From Anammoximicrobium sp032229885 (lineage in GTDB: Bacteria; Planctomycetota; Planctomycetia; Pirellulales; Pirellulaceae), in NCBI GenBank assembly GCA_032229885.1, contig JAVYAJ010000364.1, forward strand, positions 1 through 5,151: a stretch of DNA of 5,151 bases. Reading direction: 5' to 3'. The notes beneath the pieces were generated by a model that was not told the DNA's origin, searched no databases, and saw only the letters and a list, made by a program, of their open reading frames with translations. Below are positions 1 to 5,151 of this stretch, in pieces (the first letter of the stretch is position 1; every line of letters starts with the position of its first letter). A program made the translations under genes and the position numbers.

Positions 1-223
1 CATGAATATGGCCTTCGGCCAAAAGATACGCGCGCGGCGCCAGTCCTGGGGCGTTGCCCCAGGCTACGGTGATCGGAGGCCTTCGGCCAACAGATTCCCC
101 GTCCAAACGGGGCTGCCCGACCGCGTGCTATTGGCCGTTAGAGTCTTCGTTCGTATCACGCGCGCATCTTGTACACCGGTCTGTACAGTACACGTTTGGG
201 TTACTGGCACTAGCCCGCGTTAA
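1..223 (+). repeat. Composite palindromic repeat, copy 1 (left-truncated, with insert)
   Basis: This copy starts before the window. It contains the hairpins TGGCCTTCGGCCA at 9-21, CCTGGGGCGTTGCCCCAGG at 45-63 (8-bp stem, GTT loop) and GGCCTTCGGCC at 78-88, with a GC-rich spacer at 30-41. From 3 to 97 it aligns almost base for base with 383-480 of copy 2. The alignment then breaks and resumes at 196-223, where a decayed version of the terminal motif TGGGTT...GGC.CTAGCCCGCGTTA lies. The reading frame through it (residues such as QSWGVAPGYGDRRP) recurs in every copy, so I read it as translated repeat and not as a gene. The stems are seen directly; a role as terminator, protein-binding site or mobile remnant is open. 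Confidence 0.85.
98..195. other. 98-bp insert within repeat copy 1
   Basis: Relative to copy 2, where CAGATTC is followed directly by TTGGGTT, copy 1 carries 98 extra bases at exactly this junction. The insert begins in a hairpin CCCCGT-CCAA-ACGGGG (97-112) and ends near two TGTACA hexamers (170-175 and 182-187) that surround CCGGTC. I see no terminal inverted repeat or target-site duplication that would mark a known mobile element, and no credible coding sequence. It may be an insertion here or a deletion in the other copies. Confidence 0.5.
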
Positions 224-246
224 GTGAAATTGGCATTGGATAACTG

Positions 247-508
247 TTGCGCAGCACAGACGACAGGGAGCGTGTTGGCCGAAGGCCATTACCAACGTAG
301 CCTGGGGCAACGCCCCAGGAGTCAGAGATGGCGGAAACCGTGTTGGCCGAAGGCCAACATCAACATGTCACCGCGGCCCGGATGAATAGGGCCTTCGGCC
401 AAAAGAGGCACGCGCGCGGCGCCAGACCTGGGGCGTTGCCCCAGGCTACGGTGATCGGAGGCCTTCGGCCAAACAGATTCTTGGGTTGCGGTCGCTGGCC
501 CGAGTTAT
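247..508 (+). repeat. Composite palindromic repeat, copy 2 (most complete in the window)
   Basis: In order it holds TTGCGCAGCAC (247-257), then hairpins TGGCCGAAGGCCA (276-288), CCTGGGGCAACGCCCCAGG (301-319), TGTTGGCCGAAGGCCAACA (341-359), GGCCTTCGGCC (390-400), CCTGGGGCGTTGCCCCAGG (427-445) and GGCCTTCGGCC (460-470), and the terminal motif TGGGTTGCGGTCGCTGGCCC (483-502). The left arm (276-321) is the approximate reverse complement of the right arm (425-471), so the unit is a large nested palindrome. The portion 276-508 matches 4919-5151 in inverted orientation over its whole length. Its last bases overlap the stop codon of the DUF4838 gene. Translations through it are repeats shared by all copies and are not genes. 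Confidence 0.9.
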
Positions 509-2694
509 GGACGCCCAGCCGACGTCTTGTTGGACGCGCGAGTCAAACCCAGCGCCGTGATCATCTCGTCCAGGCTATTTTCGCGGCCCGTCAGGCTGAA
601 GCCTCGTGCTTCGATTTCGGCCAGTCGTTGCGCCGCTGGTCGATAGCCGCGACCGCGAATCGGCGCCCAGCGGGCAAACTCGCCGTTGGCCCACATCAGA
701 TGCGGGGCGTGGATTACCAAGTTGTGGTGCAATGCAAGGTCGCGAAGCGTTATGTAGTTCAACTCGAGCAGTCGTTCAACTTGCGAGCGATCCAAGCCAG
801 GGTCTTTGTTGGCTGCCCGCTCGTTGAGCCCGTCAAGCGTCATTTGCAGTTCGGTAAAGTTCAACCCCATCCGCAGAAAGGCCACGCGCTCGCAGGCCGC
901 GAGATCGTCGCCACAGGCCTGCTCGGCAGCGTCGAGCCGGCCGCGAAGTTCACGGATCGTCTGCGGCGTGAAAGACGCGTCAGAGCGGGCCGAGATCTGC
1001 TGAGCTAGTCGGAAATACTGTCGAATATGTTCGGCCCCCGCGCCGAATCCAGGGTTGCAATAGCTGTCCAGGATCTCGTCCGCCGTCAGATTCGGATTCC
1101 AGGTCAGTTGCGCCGTCGCATAGTAGTTCAACCCGTGCACCGCCCAGTTGTGGATGATCGAGTCGAAGTCGGTAGCCAACATCCCGCGCGCGGCCATGAA
1201 CTGCATCGTGTCGGCCAGCCGCTGCACCATGACGTTCAGCTTTCCGTCGCGTCGGCCGTCCAACAGGATATTGGGCCGCCAATAGATGCGTCGAGCGCCT
1301 GCGCGTTGCCAGCCTTCCCAACCCTCGCGATCGCTGGGCACGTACCGCAGGACCATGTTGGGATGCAGCCGTTCTCGCACCGGCGGCGTGCTCCAGTAGC
1401 TGTAGGCTTCGACCAGGAACAGCAGATTCGGATGCACGCGGACGACGCGCTGAACAACCTGGTTCCAGTACCAGACCATGCGATCCGTCAGGGCCACGTA
1501 CGTCATCTCGCTCCGCTGAGGCTTGCCGACATGGTCGAAAACCGTGAACTGGATCTTCGGCGCGTCGGGCGGATCGAGTTTTCTGCAATTCTCGCACATA
1601 CAGTGGCTCGAGTAGCCCCCGTCATTGGGGCAGAGAGAAACACAGCGCAGATTCGGATCCTTGTCGGCCCGTGCGATGATGCTGTGCGCGACGAACTCGA
1701 TCAGCCCCAGGTTGGATTTACACAGCCGCCACCGGTCGCCGGCCGCGCTCTGGTCTCGTGTGCCGTCGGCTTGCAAGGCAAACCATTCCGGGTGCTCGGC
1801 GCCGTGCTCGGCCCAGCCTCCACGAAGTCCCGCCCCCGCGTGCCCACCGCCGATGCCAAGCTGGCCGCCCAGTCGATGCCACGTCGCCCAAGGAACGCCG
1901 CGATCCAGCGCAACGGCCTCGTGGGCCGCTCGATCCCACTGCTCGCGCGTCAGCTGCAGTCGCGCCAGGCCGGTCTCGGAACGCTCGCCCAGGCTCATGA
2001 ACCGGATATGTCGCTGGCCGATCGGCGGCGTGTAACTCACGTCGAGCGGCCCGACGGTGATCGTATCTCGTCTGGGGACCACGCGCCCCGTCCCGCCAGG
2101 CCACAGATGACGCACACCGAGCCGCTCGAGCAGTTCGATGACCGCGTATCGTGTGCCGCCTGCGTCACTGTCCGCTCGCGGCCCCAACAGGGCGAGGATG
2201 TTTCCACGCGTGCCGAGCCGGATCCCGCCGGGACCCAAGCCCTCGCTGGTCAGCCCCAGGTCGCGAGCCGTGCGGCTATCGCCGACCAGCACAAAGCTGG
2301 CGATCCCCGCCGGGATTTTTTCAGCCTCGTACCCCAGTCGATCGCCCACCGTCCGTGCTGCGCCGAGCTCGTCTTCACGCTTGATCTGAAGCCGCGCACC
2401 GGACATCTGTTCGAGATAATCCGCCAGTAGCGATGCGGCCTCTGCTTCGACCGAACGGCGATCGGCCGCAGCCGGAAGTACGATCAGCGCCGTGGGTTGG
2501 CCATGGACGACCAGGCCGACTTGATCATCGGCCGCCCAACTGTCCGACCTCGAAACCAATCCCACCGCGAGCGCACACGACGCGATGCTCAACACGGCCC
2601 GCCGTACGTCGCGCCTGGTCCACAATCGACCGGCGGATACGGTACGGTCGGCGTCGAAAACGACTCGCCCCAAATCATCGTCGGATGACATCAT
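505..2694 (-). CDS. Exported DUF4838 family protein, glycoside-hydrolase-like
   Basis: The product has 729 residues. It opens with a long polar n-region, a twin-arginine stretch TRRDVRR (26-32), a hydrophobic segment and a likely cleavage site after SWA (52-54), which suggests Tat export. A lipobox-like IASC (37-40) exists but sits too early to be convincing. Residues about 58-222 resemble the accessory alpha/beta domain that precedes the barrel in GH67/GH20-type enzymes (ending in a GTRYAVIELLERLGVRHLWP segment, 180-199). Residues about 225-490 are the DUF4838 core: HPEWFAL (301-307), LCKSN (324-328), CPNDGGY (355-361), CMCENC (365-370) and VEAYSYWSTPP (428-438). A helical tail follows, with TWNPNLTADEI (531-541). 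The family is linked to polysaccharide breakdown, but substrate and catalytic residues are unknown. The first ATG of an ATGATG pair was chosen because AGGAG lies 9 nt upstream. The TAA stop lies in repeat copy 2. Confidence 0.9.
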   Translation of the reverse strand: MMSSDDDLGRVVFDADRTVSAGRLWTRRDVRRAVLSIASCALAVGLVSRSDSWAADDQVGLVVHGQPTALIVLPAAADRRSVEAEAASLLADYLEQMSGARLQIKREDELGAARTVGDRLGYEAEKIPAGIASFVLVGDSRTARDLGLTSEGLGPGGIRLGTRGNILALLGPRADSDAGGTRYAVIELLERLGVRHLWPGGTGRVVPRRDTITVGPLDVSYTPPIGQRHIRFMSLGERSETGLARLQLTREQWDRAAHEAVALDRGVPWATWHRLGGQLGIGGGHAGAGLRGGWAEHGAEHPEWFALQADGTRDQSAAGDRWRLCKSNLGLIEFVAHSIIARADKDPNLRCVSLCPNDGGYSSHCMCENCRKLDPPDAPKIQFTVFDHVGKPQRSEMTYVALTDRMVWYWNQVVQRVVRVHPNLLFLVEAYSYWSTPPVRERLHPNMVLRYVPSDREGWEGWQRAGARRIYWRPNILLDGRRDGKLNVMVQRLADTMQFMAARGMLATDFDSIIHNWAVHGLNYYATAQLTWNPNLTADEILDSYCNPGFGAGAEHIRQYFRLAQQISARSDASFTPQTIRELRGRLDAAEQACGDDLAACERVAFLRMGLNFTELQMTLDGLNERAANKDPGLDRSQVERLLELNYITLRDLALHHNLVIHAPHLMWANGEFARWAPIRGRGYRPAAQRLAEIEARGFSLTGRENSLDEMITALGLTRASNKTSAGRP

Positions 2695-2703
2695 CGATCA
2701 TGG

Positions 2704-2708
2704 CTCCT
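2704..2708 (-). promoter_or_regulatory. Ribosome binding site of the DUF4838 gene
   Basis: AGGAG on the minus strand lies 9 nt before the ATG at 2694 and 12 nt before the second ATG at 2691. It supports the start at 2694. A further ATG at 2701-2699 is out of frame and too close to this site to compete. Confidence 0.65.
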
Positions 2709-2880
2709 GATAATGGCCGATTGCGCCGTCTGTCTTGCGCGCTGCGCCCTTTGCAGAGCGCTGGCCGATTCCGCTCGGCAAGCAAGACGGCGGCTTCGTG
2801 CGTCCGTCCATTTTTCAGGAAGCACGGCCACAAGTCTAGATCCGTGGCAAGGCGGCCAACGTCTTGCTGGATTCCCGAAG

Positions 2881-2914
2881 CTGGACGACCTGGATGTCGA
2901 GAGCTTCGTCCAGG
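2881..2914. promoter_or_regulatory. Stem-loop with two alternative pairings upstream of the DUF4838 gene
   Basis: CTGGACGA (2881-2888) is perfectly complementary to TCGTCCAG (2906-2913), an 8-bp stem with a 17-nt loop. Part of the same right arm, TCCAGG (2909-2914), also pairs with CCTGGA (2889-2894). The two stems exclude each other. The site lies about 190-220 bp before the DUF4838 start. It could be a structured leader element or an operator, but chance is possible in a GC-rich gap. Confidence 0.3.
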
Positions 2915-3332
2915 CGCATTGGGTTCATTCGGCGGATCCGCGGCAGCGATGATTGGGGCGCTGCGGGTGGGGCGAAATCGGATGGGAATCGAGGTTCGTC
3001 CCGAAGATTGGCGGATGGCCTGCGGGCCGCTCGGCGCGGCGGGGAGGCCCCTACTCACAACGAGGGGGAGCTGTGCTTCGACACGGTCCCCACGCCGCCG
3101 ACCACCGGGGCTCGAGAAGCTCGCGCCCCGCGCGACGCTCGGCCGACCCAAAATGGGCTGAAACCGGCAAACCGTCCGTCGGACGAGCCTGGGAGATCAG
3201 GACGAATACGAAGCGCGTGGTTCCTGAAACGCGACGTCTCGATCTCGACGCGCGGACGGATCTGGACGAGCCGTCGGTCGCGATCAACAGGCCCGTCGCC
3301 GACCGTGGGTGGGATGGGCCGACCGCGGGGCG

Positions 3333-4319
3333 TCACCGTTTAATCGTGGCGTTGGCCACGCACTGGGCGGAAAACCCTTGCCCGAGATCGGTCACGATTT
3401 CGATCTTGCGTTCAATCTGCCCCGCCTCGTCCTTCGCTTTGAACTCGACCGGCACAAAGTGCAGCGGTTTGCTGTCTTGATCGCTCGTGTCGAACGTGAA
3501 ATTGTCGTCGTCGCAACGGACGCTTACGATCCGAAACGGCTTGTTGCCGCGCACCACCAGCCGTTTCTTGACCGATTGGCCCGGCTTCAATACCCCGAGA
3601 AACAGGGCCGCCGGACTGACGCTGATGGCGGCGACGACCTGGCCTTCGACCGGCAACGAGACCGTCCCCCCGTTGGAATCGTTGGTTACGATCAACAACT
3701 GATCGTTGATGTACCCCGCCGGCGCATCGGGCTTCAGTTGAACGACCATGTCGTAGTTGACGCGGCCGTCGCCGCGCGACGTCTCGTTCAGCGTGACCTC
3801 GAAATTCTCGTTGGCGCTGCGGACATCCGTGATCTCCCAGTCGTCGCGACCGGCGTAGGATATGGCAATTTTTTGCGTTGCGCCTTGGCCGACATCGACC
3901 GCGCCGAACTCGACCGCGCCCGGCTGAAACACGACATCGCTGCGGATGAACCCGTTGACGTTCAGTTGGACCTCGGCGTAAAACGGCTCGTCGATGATCA
4001 CCGTAACGGTGGCTCCTTTGGCGCCCAGGAACGAGCGTGTGTTGAAGACGACGACAACCTCAGCTTGCTCGTGAGTCTTGATCCGATCTTTGGTGACGTG
4101 CGGGATCGTGCAACCACAGGTCGAGCGTACGCCGGAGATGTGCACTTCTTCTTTGTACGGGTTTGTAACGACGAAAGCGTATTCTTGTTTCGAGCCGCGG
4201 GCGACGATGCCAAATTCGTGCTCGTAGGTTTGGAACAATTTCTTGGCCCAGTCCTGAGCCGTCGCTTCCGCGCCGAGCACCAGGATCCAAGGCAAAATCA
4301 GCACGAACATGCGATGCAT
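3333..4319 (-). CDS. Exported DUF1573 protein with three Ig-like repeats
   Basis: The product has 328 residues from the chosen start. A Sec signal peptide is clear: MHRM, a hydrophobic core FVLILPWILVLG (5-16) and a likely cut after ATA (19-21). Domain 1 (about 30-125) is a DUF1573 module: the region around EHEFGIVARGS, then TNPYKEEVHIS and the family hallmark STCGCT (C68, C70). Domains 2 (about 129-228) and 3 (about 229-328) are beta-rich repeats of the same type, each starting with a VFQPGAVEFGAVDVGQ- or VSPAALFLGVLKPGQ-like strand pair. Such modules resemble ASH/HYDIN-type Ig folds; their role is unknown and no catalytic site is visible. An upstream TTG at 4382 would add 21 residues before the signal peptide, but it lacks a ribosome site. 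The next gene in the same direction is 638 bp away, so co-transcription is uncertain. Confidence 0.9.
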   Translation of the reverse strand: MHRMFVLILPWILVLGAEATAQDWAKKLFQTYEHEFGIVARGSKQEYAFVVTNPYKEEVHISGVRSTCGCTIPHVTKDRIKTHEQAEVVVVFNTRSFLGAKGATVTVIIDEPFYAEVQLNVNGFIRSDVVFQPGAVEFGAVDVGQGATQKIAISYAGRDDWEITDVRSANENFEVTLNETSRGDGRVNYDMVVQLKPDAPAGYINDQLLIVTNDSNGGTVSLPVEGQVVAAISVSPAALFLGVLKPGQSVKKRLVVRGNKPFRIVSVRCDDDNFTFDTSDQDSKPLHFVPVEFKAKDEAGQIERKIEIVTDLGQGFSAQCVANATIKR

Positions 4320-4327
4320 GAGTTCGT

Positions 4328-4337
4328 TCCTTCCTCC
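4328..4337 (-). promoter_or_regulatory. Ribosome binding site deciding the DUF1573 start
   Basis: The minus strand reads GGAGGAAGGA here. AAGGA ends 8 nt before the ATG at 4319, and the stronger GGAGG ends 13 nt before it. The in-frame ATG at 4310 would be 17 nt away, and the TTG at 4382 lies upstream of this site. The start at 4319 is therefore preferred, and it also places the signal peptide at the very N-terminus. Confidence 0.75.
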
Positions 4338-4616
4338 GCAAAATCCCACAGCGTCGCCAAGCATGATCGTAGTGCCAGCCAACGAACGACGTGCTGCGCC
4401 AGTCCGTATTTATCGGAAAAAGCGATTGGAAGGGCCAGTATTTCTACCTCGAGCCCGGCGGTCGGCACGTTCACGATGGTTCGGTTCCAGCACGATGGTT
4501 CAGCCCTGGCCCCGAATTCCAGGTCCGGGCGAGTCCACCAGCAAACGCGGCGGCCGTCCGGACGCACGCCCTGCCGCGGTCAATTTCTTAAACTACTACC
4601 GCTTCAACTGTTGCGC
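4338..4616. other. Upstream region of the DUF1573 gene
   Basis: No gene is supported here; open frames on both strands are short and lack family resemblance. The stretch should contain the promoter of the DUF1573 gene, but no good -35/-10 pair stands out. The best -10-like hexamer on the minus strand, TACGAT near 4366-4371, has no matching -35. The only structured signal is an 11-bp direct repeat at 4472-4501. Confidence 0.5.
4472..4501. repeat. Direct repeat CACGATGGTTC, two copies 19 bp apart
   Basis: CACGATGGTTC occurs at 4472-4482 and again at 4491-4501. The 19-bp period is close to two helical turns, so a dimeric regulator could bind both on one face. The pair lies about 150-180 bp upstream of the DUF1573 start. 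It could equally be a small tandem duplication. Confidence 0.35.
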
Positions 4617-4812
4617 GTTTGAACGCGGATAGACGCTGATTCTGTTTGGCCGCAGGCCTCCGATCACCGTAGCCTGGGGCAACGCCCCAGGGCTGGCGCC
4701 GCGCGTGTGCCTCCTTTGGCCGAAGGCCATATTCATGCAGGCGGAGGTGACACGTGTGACACGTTGGTGATGGCCTTCGGCTAAGACGATTCTGGTCGTC
4801 CGTGCTGCGCAA
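4617..4812 (-). repeat. Composite palindromic repeat, copy 3 (inverted, internally deleted)
   Basis: Read on the minus strand, this copy starts with TTGCGCAGCAC (4802-4812) and carries TAGCCGAAGGCCA (4771-4783, one stem mismatch), TGGCCTTCGGCCA (4717-4729), CCTGGGGCGTTGCCCCAGG (4673-4691) and GGCCTGCGGCC (4648-4658, only the loop changed). Compared with copy 2, the block from the first CCTGGGGC hairpin through the TGTTGGCC hairpin is missing; the gap falls between the similar sequences ACCAACGT and ATCAACRTG. At the inner end, AACGCGGATAGACGC (4621-4635) looks like a diverged and shortened form of the terminal motif seen at 4922-4936, though that part is less certain. Confidence 0.8.
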
Positions 4813-4918
4813 TAGCTTTAGAAAACCAATTCCGCCTAAACACCGCAGTTTCCGGCTTTTTGGCCGCGCCACGCACGCCCCGCCGCGAAATTCGTGGCTT
4901 TCTGCACGTCTCGCCCTC
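4813..4918. other. Spacer between repeat copies 3 and 4
   Basis: This stretch of 106 bases has no match to the other repeat spacers that I can see, no palindrome above chance level and no coding signal. Confidence 0.5.
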
Positions 4919-5151
4919 CCTAACGCGGGCTAGCGCCCGCAACCCAAGAATCTGTTTGGCCGAAGGCCTCCGCTCACCGTAGCCTGGGGCAACGCCCCAG
5001 GACTGGCGCCGCGCGCGTATCTTTTTGGCCGAAGGCCATATTCATCTGGGCCGCCGTGACACGTTGATGTTGGCCTTCGGCCAACACGGTTGCTGTCATC
5101 TCTGACTCCTGGGGCGTTGCCCCAGGCTACGGTGGTGATGGCCTTCGGCCA
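4919..5151 (-). repeat. Composite palindromic repeat, copy 4 (inverted, right-truncated)
   Basis: This copy is the inverted counterpart of 276-508 and closely similar along its whole length. It keeps the best version of the terminal hairpin, GCGGGC-TAGC-GCCCGC (4925-4940). Then come GGCCGAAGGCC (4958-4968), CCTGGGGCAACGCCCCAGG (4983-5001), TGGCCGAAGGCCA (5026-5038), TGTTGGCCTTCGGCCAACA (5068-5086), CCTGGGGCGTTGCCCCAGG (5108-5126) and TGGCCTTCGGCCA (5139-5151). The window ends exactly where copy 2 would continue towards the GCGCAGCAC motif, so the element almost certainly extends further right. Confidence 0.9.

Larger units (their letters stand above)
2695..3332. other. Long intergenic gap between the two genes, no recognisable gene
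   Basis: These 638 bases lie downstream of the DUF1573 gene and upstream of the DUF4838 gene, both read on the minus strand. Several frames stay open because of the high GC content, but their translations are rich in Arg, Pro, Ser and Gly, match no family I recognise and lack a convincing start. I read them as non-coding. The stretch presumably holds the DUF4838 promoter and any untranslated leader, but I see no clear -35/-10 pair. I also see no classical terminator (stem plus T-run) after the DUF1573 stop. Small palindromes include GCGGATCCGC (2932-2941) and the stem-loop at 2881-2914. A decayed gene cannot be ruled out. Confidence 0.6.

Noticed and set aside
301..319. Intrinsic terminator at the CCTGGGGC hairpins
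   Set aside because: The stems are strong, but none of the copies is followed by a T-run on either strand. The hairpins also occur in tandem away from gene ends, so they are reported as repeats and not as terminators.
1..508. CRISPR array, because of regularly recurring palindromic repeats
   Set aside because: Repeat spacing is irregular, the linkers between hairpins are themselves conserved between copies, and there are no unique spacers of uniform length or adjacent cas genes.
1027..2430. 467-residue open frame on the plus strand opposite the DUF4838 gene
   Set aside because: It lies antisense to a gene with recognisable family motifs and a signal peptide; its translation has no domain I recognise. 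It is a shadow caused by high GC content and codon bias.
2675..3151. 158-residue minus-strand frame just upstream of the DUF4838 start
   Set aside because: It is low-complexity, rich in Arg, Pro and Ser, matches no family I know and overlaps the next gene out of frame. I found no convincing ribosome site for it.
4319..4382. Upstream TTG start that would extend the DUF1573 protein by 21 residues
   Set aside because: The extension would bury the Sec signal peptide inside the protein and lies upstream of the strong GGAGGAAGGA site that serves the ATG at 4319.
3309..4622. 437-residue open frame on the plus strand opposite the DUF1573 gene
   Set aside because: It is fully antisense to a clear DUF1573 coding sequence with a signal peptide and ribosome site; the plus-strand product shows no family features.

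Overview
This window most likely comes from a planctomycete, probably Pirellulales or a relative. The base composition is GC-rich. The two genes belong to families common in that phylum: a DUF4838 glycosidase-like exported protein and a multi-domain exported DUF1573 protein. The non-coding ends are packed with short palindromes of the TGGCCTTCGGCCA and CCTGGGGCGTTGCCCCAGG type, which resemble intergenic repeats of planctomycete genomes. The taxon is an inference from gene content and repeat style; there is no marker gene.

Layout. Positions 1-508 hold two tandem copies of a composite palindromic repeat in the same orientation. The first copy is cut by the window edge and interrupted by a 98-bp insert. 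Positions 505-2694 (minus strand) encode a 729-residue exported DUF4838 protein. Positions 2695-3332 are a long gap with no recognisable gene but one notable stem-loop. Positions 3333-4319 (minus strand) encode a 328-residue exported DUF1573 protein. Positions 4320-4616 are its upstream region. Positions 4617-4812 and 4919-5151 hold two more copies of the composite repeat, both inverted relative to the left pair. The second is cut by the right edge.

The two genes run in the same direction, DUF1573 first, but the 638-bp gap between them argues against a tight operon. Both products carry export signals, so both probably act outside the cytoplasm. DUF4838 proteins resemble carbohydrate-active enzymes, and DUF1573 domains are Ig-like modules of unknown role. 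No direct functional link between the two can be shown from this sequence.

The most interesting structure is the repeat family. Its copies flank the gene pair as an inverted set. Each full copy is a nested imperfect palindrome built from about seven small hairpins. One copy supplies the stop codon of the DUF4838 gene, and another has lost its middle between short similar sequences. I saw no CRISPR array, tRNA, rRNA, transposase or defence gene.
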